A stretch of 64,000 nucleotides of DNA, taken from contig NZ_JAGUCO010000009.1 of NCBI RefSeq assembly GCF_018271995.1, positions 1-64,000 on the forward strand, written 5' to 3'. Both the position numbers and the translations under genes were made by a program. Below, one piece after another: positions 16,683 to 24,152 of this stretch. The notes under the pieces are model-generated. The model saw only the letters and a program-made list of their open reading frames with translations, did no database searches and had not been told where the DNA came from. The first letter of the stretch is position 1. Every line of letters begins with the position of its first letter. Source of the stretch: Carboxylicivirga linearis (lineage in GTDB: Bacteria; Bacteroidota; Bacteroidia; Bacteroidales; Marinilabiliaceae).

Positions 16683-16745
16683 GTTTTATTGTTTGTTTCT
16701 TTTTAGAAGCTTACTTAGGCAAAATTGGTTATAGAGAATTCCAAC

Positions 16746-16771
16746 TTCATTGACTTGGGTTAAGAAATGAA
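16746..16771. promoter_or_regulatory. FNR-like palindrome, copy 1
   Basis: The core TTGAC-TTGG-GTTAA at 16750-16763 is a near-palindrome of the form used by Crp/Fnr regulators. It sits inside a longer 26-base segment bounded by TTCAT and ATGAA that matches 24 of 26 bases at 18218-18243. It ends up 64 bases upstream of the CPBP gene start and overlaps the stop codon of the MBOAT-like gene. Confidence 0.55.
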
Positions 16772-17212
16772 AACCATGAATATGAATTTATTTAATTGAT
16801 AAGCGATGAAGAAACAAGCTGAAATGACTAGTGTATGAATTAATGCCCGCACCATCCATGATAATTTTGAATAATTAATTTTTGCATATTCTCCTATAAT
16901 TACACAAAGTGCCATGAATAGAAACCATTGAGTCAGGAGCAGACTAAATTTCCATTTTAGTACCATCACCGCCAGATCGTGAATAAATCCGCATGCAATA
17001 AAAGTTATTATTAGCGATAATGAGGAGGGAAGGATCTGTTTAAGAGGTTTGAAAATATACTTCCCCAGGTAATATCCCCATATGGGATTCCAGTATTGCC
17101 AAAATTTCGCAAAGGTTTCTGCACCTAACGATCGATATAGCATATTTCGAAGGGAATCACTGGCCCCCAGAGGCATACCATTTCTTTTTTCTACGTACTC
17201 AGATAAATTCAT
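16760..17212 (-). CDS. Short MBOAT-like membrane protein
   Basis: 150 residues with about four hydrophobic helices. The segments FWQYWNPIWGYYLGKYIF and FIACGFIHDLAVM resemble the conserved core of membrane-bound O-acyltransferases, and the His in FIHDL is in the position of the conserved MBOAT histidine. Full MBOAT enzymes are about 400 residues or more, so this is either a compact relative or a C-terminal-only form; it has its own start and looks intact. The substrate is unknown. It lies 22 bases after the dehydrogenase gene, likely the same transcript. Confidence 0.6.
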   Translation of the reverse strand: MNLSEYVEKRNGMPLGASDSLRNMLYRSLGAETFAKFWQYWNPIWGYYLGKYIFKPLKQILPSSLSLIITFIACGFIHDLAVMVLKWKFSLLLTQWFLFMALCVIIGEYAKINYSKLSWMVRALIHTLVISACFFIAYQLNKFIFMVFIS

Positions 17213-17234
17213 ATTTTAGGTTTGTGGCTCAATT

Positions 17235-18167
17235 TTATATGGTAATTATCACATTACCTCTTTTGTGGCCTCTCTCCACATATTTATGTGCTTCGGTCAT
17301 TTCTTCTAAAGGATATATGCTATCAATAACAGGCTTAATCTTCTCTTGTTCAGCTAACGTTTTTAAATTAAGAAAAGCATCTTTGGGAGTTAAAGGAGTT
17401 CCATGATCAATGGAAATGTATTTACCATTTTGTGTAAGTGCTTTCTTGCTTTTCTTTTTCAAGTCTGAGGATTTAGAATTTCCAACAGCATCGATTACAT
17501 ATTTATAGGATTTCAGTTTCGAAGCAGCATTTTTTGCAGTGTAATCGATTATCTCATCACTACCTAAAGACTTTACTAATTCAAAGTTTCGACTACTGCA
17601 AACACTCGTAACATGGGCCCCGGCAAGCTTTGCCAATTGTATTGCCATGGTGCCAATACTTCCCGACGCTCCATAAATTAAAACTTTGTCGCCGCTGTTT
17701 ATGCTTGTCTTTTTTAATAAATGCGAAGCAAGTAAACCGCCGTACGGAATAGCTGCTACTTCCTCAAAACTTTTATTTGTTGGTTTAATGGCAATATTCC
17801 AATCTTCGGGCAGGCAAATATATTCGGCATAAGAACCAAAATGGCGTTTGGTTGGTGAAACAGAGCCATAAGCAAATACTTCATCACCAATGTTAAAAGA
17901 GGAGACATCTTTTCCGATACTTTCAATAACACCTGAGGTAACCATTCCTAAAATTGGATTTCTAGGTTTATTAAAGCCAAATATTAATTGCACTATAAAT
18001 CGGGCAACAGGGCCTGCCTTTAATCCACGTATAAGAACATCGCTGGTAGTTACTGAAGTAGCTTTTATCTTAATTAGCACTTCATTGTTTTTGGGAGTTG
18101 GCTTTTTTACTTCTGTCAATACCAGATTTTCAGCATCACCGTATTTTAAACATTTAATTGCTTTCAT
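17235..18167 (-). CDS. NAD(P)-dependent medium-chain dehydrogenase, quinone oxidoreductase type
   Basis: 310 residues. The GroES-like N-terminal domain includes TSVTTSDVLIRG and GSYAEYICLP. The Rossmann domain has IYGASGSIGTMAIQLAK. No structural zinc cysteine loop is present, which fits the zinc-independent quinone oxidoreductase branch. The likely reaction is NADPH-dependent reduction of quinones or reactive enals/enones. It heads the minus-strand group that continues with the MBOAT-like gene. The second FNR-like palindrome is 51 bases upstream of its start, between it and the divergent gene at 18371. Confidence 0.88.
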   Translation of the reverse strand: MKAIKCLKYGDAENLVLTEVKKPTPKNNEVLIKIKATSVTTSDVLIRGLKAGPVARFIVQLIFGFNKPRNPILGMVTSGVIESIGKDVSSFNIGDEVFAYGSVSPTKRHFGSYAEYICLPEDWNIAIKPTNKSFEEVAAIPYGGLLASHLLKKTSINSGDKVLIYGASGSIGTMAIQLAKLAGAHVTSVCSSRNFELVKSLGSDEIIDYTAKNAASKLKSYKYVIDAVGNSKSSDLKKKSKKALTQNGKYISIDHGTPLTPKDAFLNLKTLAEQEKIKPVIDSIYPLEEMTEAHKYVERGHKRGNVIITI

Positions 18168-18217
18168 TATTTTTCATTTTAATGATGGTATCAAAATTAC
18201 CAAAGGTGTATTCTGGT

Positions 18218-18243
18218 TTCATTGACTTGAGATAAGAAATGAA
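18218..18243. promoter_or_regulatory. FNR-like palindrome, copy 2
   Basis: The core TTGAC-TTGA-GATAA (18222-18235) and its borders TTCAT and ATGAA match the element at 16746-16771 in 24 of 26 positions. It lies in the divergent spacer, 51 bases before the dehydrogenase gene and 128 bases before the membrane protein gene at 18371. Conservation of a 26-base block in two promoter regions only 1.5 kb apart suggests a shared regulator. Confidence 0.6.
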
Positions 18244-18370
18244 GGTGTTCTTTAATTTGAAAGTCAAGTTATATCGGGTGAAATAATGTCAACCTATCTG
18301 CAACATTCCATATCTTAAATCTGTTAGCCTTCTGTAACAAACCTGTATATAACAGTTAAATACATCGTGT

Positions 18371-18814
18371 ATGGAATCAGCAATAACACAAAAGAAAGCT
18401 CCTGTTTGGTTTTGGATTTTAGCAGTATTATTACTGTTATGGAATATTATGGGAGTAGTATCGTTTTTTATGCATGCATTTATTTCCGATGAAGCCTTGG
18501 CTAAACTACCCGAAAACGAAAGAGCCTTGTATGCAGAGTATCCATTCTGGAGCACTATCCTTTTTGCCATAGCTGTGTTGGGTGGTTTATTAGGATCAAT
18601 AGCAATGGTGGCACGAAAGAAAGCGGCTGTGTTCTTATTCATTATTTCTTTTTTGGTTGTTGTTCCGCAAATGATTCATAACGTGTTTTTCACCCAATCC
18701 ATAGCGGTGTATGGTCTTCTTCAGGCTACATTAATGCCCATTCTGGTAGTGCTTATTGGGGCTTTTCTGATATGGTTTTCCATTTTTTCTAAAAATAAAA
18801 ACTGGTTGAAGTAA
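18371..18814 (+). CDS. Four-helix membrane protein, unknown function
   Basis: 147 residues with four hydrophobic helices (about 12-34, 58-78, 85-105, 115-137). A hydrophilic loop with ENERALYAEYPFW lies between the first two. This type is widespread in Bacteroidota without an assigned function and is sometimes mislabelled as a sugar transporter. Its stop codon overlaps the start of the DUF1801 gene by one base (TAATG), so the two are translationally coupled. Confidence 0.7.
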   Translation: MESAITQKKAPVWFWILAVLLLLWNIMGVVSFFMHAFISDEALAKLPENERALYAEYPFWSTILFAIAVLGGLLGSIAMVARKKAAVFLFIISFLVVVPQMIHNVFFTQSIAVYGLLQATLMPILVVLIGAFLIWFSIFSKNKNWLK

Positions 18815-19269
18815 TGAAATATAAAGCTACAACACCAGAGGAGTATATTAGTCAGGTACCCGAAGATCGAAAAAGCGTATTGCAGAAGTTACGGGCTGTT
18901 ATTAAAGAGAATCTTTCTGAAGGATTTGAAGAAGGAATCAATTACGGCATGATAGGTTATTATGTTCCGCATAGTATTTATCCCAATGGTTATCATTGTG
19001 CCCCGGAACTGCCTTTGCCCTTTATGAGTATTGCCTCGCAAAAGAGTTCCATCAACCTTTATCACAGTGGAATTTATGCTGATAAAGAGCTGTACGAATG
19101 GTTCGTTGCTGAATATCCGAAATACACATCGCGTAAGTTAGATATGGGAAAAAGCTGTATCCGTTTTAAAAAAATGGATGAAATACCCTATGAGTTAATT
19201 GGGGAGCTTTGCTCAAAAATGTCAGCTAAAGAATGGATTGATTTATATGAGAGAAGTATCAAAAAATAA
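18814..19269 (+). CDS. DUF1801 domain protein
   Basis: 151 residues. The DUF1801 (YdhG-like) pattern is visible: TPEEYISQVPEDRK at the start, then INYGMIGYYVP, then DMGKSCIRFKKMDEIP near the end. The fold is related to SCP2-independent small alpha-beta proteins of unknown activity. It is cytoplasmic. The one-base overlap with the membrane protein gene suggests a functional pair. Confidence 0.85.
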   Translation: MKYKATTPEEYISQVPEDRKSVLQKLRAVIKENLSEGFEEGINYGMIGYYVPHSIYPNGYHCAPELPLPFMSIASQKSSINLYHSGIYADKELYEWFVAEYPKYTSRKLDMGKSCIRFKKMDEIPYELIGELCSKMSAKEWIDLYERSIKK

Positions 19270-19383
19270 GTCTTTAACAGGCATTAATTTTTATAGCAAA
19301 GTAAAATTGTATTATTGCATTAAAATAGCAGATTAGATTTGTGTAAGCTGCATCTTGTTTGTAAAAACCATAACCCTTAAACA

Positions 19384-20418
19384 ATGAAGAAGAATAGAAG
19401 TAAACTGGTTGTTAGAATTTTATTGGCTGTTGGAACACTTACCTCATTTTACTTTGTACCATGGCCTATTGTAACGGCATGGATAAAGCCCTTGCCGGAT
19501 ACCATTCAGCAACAGGTTAATGCAGCTACCGATATGGGTTTCGATGGTATAATTGTATATGTTGATGAAGCTGGGAAGGAGCCGGGCTTTTACGCTGCCG
19601 GATATAAAAACCGGGAAAACAAAACTCCTGCCGATCCTCATTCCTTATTTAAAATTGCGAGTGTTAGTAAACTTTATACGGCTGTTTCTATCGCCAAGCT
19701 CGTGAACAGCGGACATCTAACTTTAGACAGTACGCTGGCTTTTTACTTTCCTGAATTAAATGGCCGAATAGAAAATGCAGATAGAATAACCGTGAGAATG
19801 ATGGTTCAACACCGTAGCGGAATTCCTAATTATACAGATACCAAAAATTATTGGGTTCATCCAAAACAAAACGACAAAGAACGATTGGATTTGGTACTTG
19901 ATTTACCTGCAAACTTTGAGCCCAATACCGATTTTGAGTATAGTAATACCAATTATTTATTACTCTCCATGTTAATCGAAAAAGTATCGGGAGTAAGTAA
20001 ATTTCAGTATGTCAAAGAAAATATCTTAGAACCTCTCGGGCTTAAGAATACTTATGGCTCCATTAAAGACGTTGATTTAGATGATGTGATGAGTGGCTAT
20101 TATGTTGGCTATGAAAACGATCTGAAAACAGATGATAATGGTGTTATGTTGGCAACCGCCCAGGACTTGGGTACATTCTTAAGAGCTTTAAATGATGGTT
20201 CGGTATTTAAAGACCAAAAAGAGCAAGAGATTTATTCGTCTATTTACCGATATGATCATACGGGATTAATACCCGGTTATCAAACCATTGCCAGATATTA
20301 TAAAGATATTGATACAGTAGTCATTCAGTTTACGAATACAGTAAATTTTAATGGTTACAACTGGAGTCTCTCTGAAATTAATTTTAATCGTATTGTTAAA
20401 ATACTAAGGGAAAAATAA
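19384..20418 (+). CDS. Beta-lactamase-like serine hydrolase, copy B
   Basis: 344 residues, a clear paralogue of the minus-strand gene at 14747-15796. Shared features in identical positions are the membrane segment (10-30), the PLPDT block, SVSK with Ser93, HRSGIPN, and the YSN motif. Its HTGLIPGYQ replaces HAGWVPGYQ. The enzyme is probably anchored with the catalytic domain outside the cytoplasm; the substrate is unknown. TAGATTTG at 19334-19341 fits the Bacteroidota -7 element and would start transcription about 40 bases before the ATG. The spacing to the DUF1801 gene (114 bases) suggests its own transcript. Confidence 0.88.
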   Translation: MKKNRSKLVVRILLAVGTLTSFYFVPWPIVTAWIKPLPDTIQQQVNAATDMGFDGIIVYVDEAGKEPGFYAAGYKNRENKTPADPHSLFKIASVSKLYTAVSIAKLVNSGHLTLDSTLAFYFPELNGRIENADRITVRMMVQHRSGIPNYTDTKNYWVHPKQNDKERLDLVLDLPANFEPNTDFEYSNTNYLLLSMLIEKVSGVSKFQYVKENILEPLGLKNTYGSIKDVDLDDVMSGYYVGYENDLKTDDNGVMLATAQDLGTFLRALNDGSVFKDQKEQEIYSSIYRYDHTGLIPGYQTIARYYKDIDTVVIQFTNTVNFNGYNWSLSEINFNRIVKILREK

Positions 20419-20598
20419 ACTGGTGTAGAGTAGGGAATAGTAATCAGCTTAACCGAATTATAAAGATCACTTTTACCGATTGCTTAAAGAAAGGAAGATA
20501 TTGTTGTAACGTTTACTTTGAAATGAGGATAATTTCATATATCAGTAATTAAATATAAATGTTTATATTGTGGTGTAAATCTGTTAGATTTTAGATGT

Positions 20599-20946
20599 AT
20601 GAAACCATTTACCTTACTAACCTTTTTATTACTTATGGGCGTTGAGCATGTAGTTGCGCAAAGTAATTATTCCTTTCAATTGGATAGTATCTCCATAGCC
20701 AATAGTTTTCAGAAACCCTCAGGTTTAGACTGTAGAATTGAATACAATAGCAATTTACCTGAATTGCTAAGTCAGCTTAAAGAAAGTACTATAGAAAAGC
20801 AAAAACAGGTACTATCACTCGAAAAAGATAGAAGCAATGGAGTTGAACACTCTATGCCTTGCTACCAGCCTGAAGGAGATTATCCTGCTTTGATATTTCA
20901 GCCTGATACAACCATTAAATATTCCTTATTGATTAAGGATAAGTAA
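20599..20946 (+). CDS. Small secreted protein, unknown
   Basis: 115 residues. The N-terminus (MKPFTLLTFLLLMGVEHVVAQ) is a signal peptide with likely cleavage after VVA. The mature part has two cysteines (Cys44 and about Cys92) that could form a disulfide, and a helical Glu/Lys-rich centre. No family is recognised. It precedes the MORN-repeat gene by 86 bases in the same orientation and could be part of that unit. Confidence 0.6.
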   Translation: MKPFTLLTFLLLMGVEHVVAQSNYSFQLDSISIANSFQKPSGLDCRIEYNSNLPELLSQLKESTIEKQKQVLSLEKDRSNGVEHSMPCYQPEGDYPALIFQPDTTIKYSLLIKDK

Positions 20947-21032
20947 GATCGTTTCAATTAAATGCCAGATTAACAATAGCAAGGATCCAATTTAATTGTG
21001 ATCATCCCAAATAACATAAACCCAAATCAGTT

Positions 21033-22943
21033 ATGACCAGACAAGAGCAACTTGAGTTTTGCAAAAAATGCAAAAACCGAAAGAGTGACATTAATCAAGG
21101 TATTATTTGTAGTTTAACCGGTGCTAAAGCCGATTTTGAAGAATCGTGTAAGGATTTTGAAGGAGATCCGTATTTATCTACCACAGCAACCTATGAAAAT
21201 ACCGATATGTCGATCCAACCCGAATTCCAACATTTGGATGATGCGGCATTAAATACACTTAAATCACATCAGGATTTTTATTATGCCATCATAGGTGGCT
21301 TGCTGGCCAGTATTATCAGTGGGGTTTTATGGGCAATGTTTACCGTTGCTACCCAGCATCAGATTGGATACATGGCTATTGGAGTAGGACTGTTGGTAGG
21401 ATTTGCTGTCCGGTTTTTTGGCGCCGGTATTGATATGAAATTTGGTATTTTGGGTGCAAGCTTATCATTATTGGGCTGTTTAATGGGTAATTTATTTACT
21501 CAAGTAGGTTTTTATGCCCAGGAGGTTTCCATTCCTTATTTCGAGGTGCTTACTTACTTAACACCAAGATTGATTGTTGATGTTTTGGTAGAGGCTTTTT
21601 CGCCAATTGATATTTTGTTTTACGGTATTGCTTTGGTGGAAGGATACAAATTGTCATTCCGCAAAGTATCACCCCTTACATTAAAAGAATTGAAAGAGGG
21701 AGTTGTTGATGCAGTTCCTCCAATGGCAAAATTACGTATGCCTTTAGTCGTTATATCGGTGTTGGTTATTGGATTTACTGTTTTTAAGCTGAGAAAGGGA
21801 GTTAGTGGATTCAGAACTTATTATTACGAGTCGGGGCAAAAGATGTCGGAAGGTACACTTAATAATAGTAAGGAGGAAGGTAAATGGACTTACTGGTATG
21901 AGAATGGCAACAAACAATTGGTTGGTCATTTTACTAAGGGAAATCCGGATAGTCTTTGGCAGTGGTATAACGAGTCGGGTAAGCTGATAAAAGAAGGAAC
22001 TTATAAGAATGGTTTAGAAGATGGTATTTGGATGAATTACTATGAAAATGGAGTTAAAACTGATTCGGGCTTGTATGTAAATGGTCGAATGGAAGGGATA
22101 TGGAAAAACTGGAATGAGTCAGGACAACTGGTGCAAGTGGGTAATTTTACCAGAGACAAGCAGGATGGCATCTGGAAGGTGTATCATGATAATGGTAATT
22201 TACTTAGCGAAGGCATGATGAAAGAAGGAATCGCTTCGGGCTTGTGGACTACTTATTTTGAAGATGGAAAGGTTGAAAGCAAGATTGTTTATGAATCAGA
22301 GAATAAGATGATTGTACAGGATGTTTGGGATGCTTCAGGTAATCAGTTGGTGAAAGAGGGGAATGGTACCTACCAGACATACTCAAACAGGGGTGTATTA
22401 CTGGGCCAAGGAAAAGTGAAAGATGGCTTACGCACAGGAGAGTGGAATATCTTTTACGAAAATGGGGCAAAAAAGGAAAAAGGTATATATGAAGGAGAAA
22501 TACTTCGCCTTGATCAGGCCTGGTATCCTGATGGAAAAGTAATGATTCAGGGTGGTAATGGTAACTATGAATCGTTTTATGCTGATGGTAAAAAGTTGAT
22601 GGAGTCGGGTAAAATGGTTAATGGTTTGCGACAAGGAATCTGGCTAACTTACTATGAAACCAATCAAGCCATTTTCCAGGAGAGTTCCTATGTCAATGGG
22701 CATCTGACTGGCGAAGTAAAATTTTACTATGAATCGGGCCAATTGTTTTCAAGCGGCAGAATGAATAATGACTTACGTGAAGGTGAATGGATCTGGTTCT
22801 ATGAGGACGGTGAAAAGCAATCGGAGGTTAGTTATGTAAATGATAAAAAAGAAGGAAAACAAATTATGTGGAGTGAAGTAGGAGAAAAAGCCAAAGAAGA
22901 ATATTATGAGAATGGAGAGTTAATTGAAGAGAAAATTTTATAG
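21033..22943 (+). CDS. Membrane protein with YwqK-type MORN repeats
   Basis: 636 residues. The N-terminus has a cysteine cluster (Cys10, Cys13, Cys26, Cys39), probably a zinc-binding knuckle in the cytoplasm. About five hydrophobic helices follow (between residues 82 and 250). From about 258 to the end there are roughly fifteen MORN-variant repeats of about 23 residues with the pattern YYENG...EGxW. Proteins annotated as YwqK carry these repeats and in Bacillus YwqK is an antitoxin to a polymorphic toxin. Here the repeats would face the outside or periplasm, depending on helix number. The next gene starts 9 bases later and encodes a secreted Hint protein, so they are likely co-transcribed. 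Confidence 0.8.
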   Translation: MTRQEQLEFCKKCKNRKSDINQGIICSLTGAKADFEESCKDFEGDPYLSTTATYENTDMSIQPEFQHLDDAALNTLKSHQDFYYAIIGGLLASIISGVLWAMFTVATQHQIGYMAIGVGLLVGFAVRFFGAGIDMKFGILGASLSLLGCLMGNLFTQVGFYAQEVSIPYFEVLTYLTPRLIVDVLVEAFSPIDILFYGIALVEGYKLSFRKVSPLTLKELKEGVVDAVPPMAKLRMPLVVISVLVIGFTVFKLRKGVSGFRTYYYESGQKMSEGTLNNSKEEGKWTYWYENGNKQLVGHFTKGNPDSLWQWYNESGKLIKEGTYKNGLEDGIWMNYYENGVKTDSGLYVNGRMEGIWKNWNESGQLVQVGNFTRDKQDGIWKVYHDNGNLLSEGMMKEGIASGLWTTYFEDGKVESKIVYESENKMIVQDVWDASGNQLVKEGNGTYQTYSNRGVLLGQGKVKDGLRTGEWNIFYENGAKKEKGIYEGEILRLDQAWYPDGKVMIQGGNGNYESFYADGKKLMESGKMVNGLRQGIWLTYYETNQAIFQESSYVNGHLTGEVKFYYESGQLFSSGRMNNDLREGEWIWFYEDGEKQSEVSYVNDKKEGKQIMWSEVGEKAKEEYYENGELIEEKIL

Positions 22944-22952
22944 AACAATAGA

Positions 22953-24149
22953 ATGAAACAAACCATATTGTTAACACTGATTTTTGCATCACAAATAGGA
23001 ATATCACAAATAAAAGAATTGTTCCCTGAATATGTTCATGTACTTGATTTCTCGGAAGAAGCCAAAGCTGAATGGATCTTAAGAGATACCGTCATGCAGC
23101 AAATATCAGAAGGTCGAAAAGAATGGGAAGACTTATCAAAGGACGAACAGGCTATCTTTCAAAAATATGGTGAAGTATACGAAGATATTTGGGATATTGT
23201 AGGAGGAGGTTGCAGCTGGTATTGTGGTGGTGGTCCTAAAAAAGTGTCGGCTTCCAGTTATTTGTCATCACAAGGGAACATTGATTACAAACCCAAAAAT
23301 GCTCACGACTTAAGCTATAAAAATGCATGGGTTGAGGGTGTTTCCGGATATGGTATTGGTGAATATTTGACTTATACATTTGAGCATAACTCACCTCGTA
23401 TTACCGATATTATTGTTGTAAATGGGTACGTTAAGAGCACTTCATCATGGATTAATAATTCAAGGGTGAAAAAGCTAAAAGTATTTATTGATGATGAACC
23501 ATATGCTATATTAAATTTAAAGGATGAGATAGCTGCTCAGTATTTTAAAGTGGATACTTTGGGTTATGGATGGAGTGAGGGGCAGAAACAACCAGACTGG
23601 ACTTTAAGATTTGAAATACTTGAGGTTTATAAAGGCAATAAATATGATGATACCGTTATTTCAGAAATTTATTTCGACGGTATTGATGTTCATTGTTTTG
23701 CTAAAGGAACTAAAGTATTAATGGCTAATGGCTTATTAAAAAATATTGAAAACATACAAGTTGGAGATGAAGTAATTAGTTTTGATGAGGTATTAGGAAA
23801 GAAGTTTAAGGCAACCGTTGAAAAAACAGAAAGGGCGAAACATGGTGGCCTGGTGACTTATATCTTCGAGAGTGGTAAAGAAATAACAACCACTAAAGAT
23901 CATCCATTTAAATTACAGGATAAAAGCTGGGCATCATTAGCCCCACATCAATCAAAACAATATAAAGGATTTGAACACATCGAAACCATAGTGGTGGGAG
24001 ATTTTTTTCTGACTATTGCAGGCGAAGATCAATTAATTGCCATAGAAGAGTCAAAGGAAACACAAATGACCTATACAATATCAGCATTGAATAAAGGAAT
24101 GAGTTTTATTGCCAATGGTTTTGTTGTGGCAGTTGAAAGAGTTGAATAA
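22953..24149 (+). CDS. Secreted protein with discoidin-like domain and C-terminal Hint domain
   Basis: 398 residues. A signal peptide (1-18) is followed by a region with CSWYC. Residues about 100-245 resemble the NADase-type glycan-binding (discoidin-like) domain: NAWVEGVSGYGIGEYLTYTF and then VNGY, with DGIDVH at its end. The Hint domain starts at Cys248 (CFAKGTKVLMANGLL), has the block-B-like TTTKDHPFKL and ends in FIANGFVVAVERVE, so nothing follows it. A Hint domain cleaves its N-terminal flank or links it to a nucleophile. Here the released part would be the discoidin-like domain. The gene follows the MORN-repeat gene by 9 bases. Confidence 0.8.
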   Translation: MKQTILLTLIFASQIGISQIKELFPEYVHVLDFSEEAKAEWILRDTVMQQISEGRKEWEDLSKDEQAIFQKYGEVYEDIWDIVGGGCSWYCGGGPKKVSASSYLSSQGNIDYKPKNAHDLSYKNAWVEGVSGYGIGEYLTYTFEHNSPRITDIIVVNGYVKSTSSWINNSRVKKLKVFIDDEPYAILNLKDEIAAQYFKVDTLGYGWSEGQKQPDWTLRFEILEVYKGNKYDDTVISEIYFDGIDVHCFAKGTKVLMANGLLKNIENIQVGDEVISFDEVLGKKFKATVEKTERAKHGGLVTYIFESGKEITTTKDHPFKLQDKSWASLAPHQSKQYKGFEHIETIVVGDFFLTIAGEDQLIAIEESKETQMTYTISALNKGMSFIANGFVVAVERVE

Positions 24150-24152
24150 TAC

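Noticed and set aside
14747-20418. Antibiotic resistance beta-lactamases
   Set aside because: The fold is that of the serine beta-lactamase/DD-peptidase superfamily, but membrane anchoring and altered third motif do not support drug resistance.
21033-22943. Complete polymorphic toxin-immunity locus
   Set aside because: No nuclease or other toxin domain follows the Hint domain or lies nearby, so a toxin cannot be named.
23694-24149. Intein in the Hint protein
   Set aside because: The domain ends the protein with no C-terminal extein or conserved His-Asn-Cys/Ser junction, so splicing is not possible. A Hint autoprocessing domain fits better.
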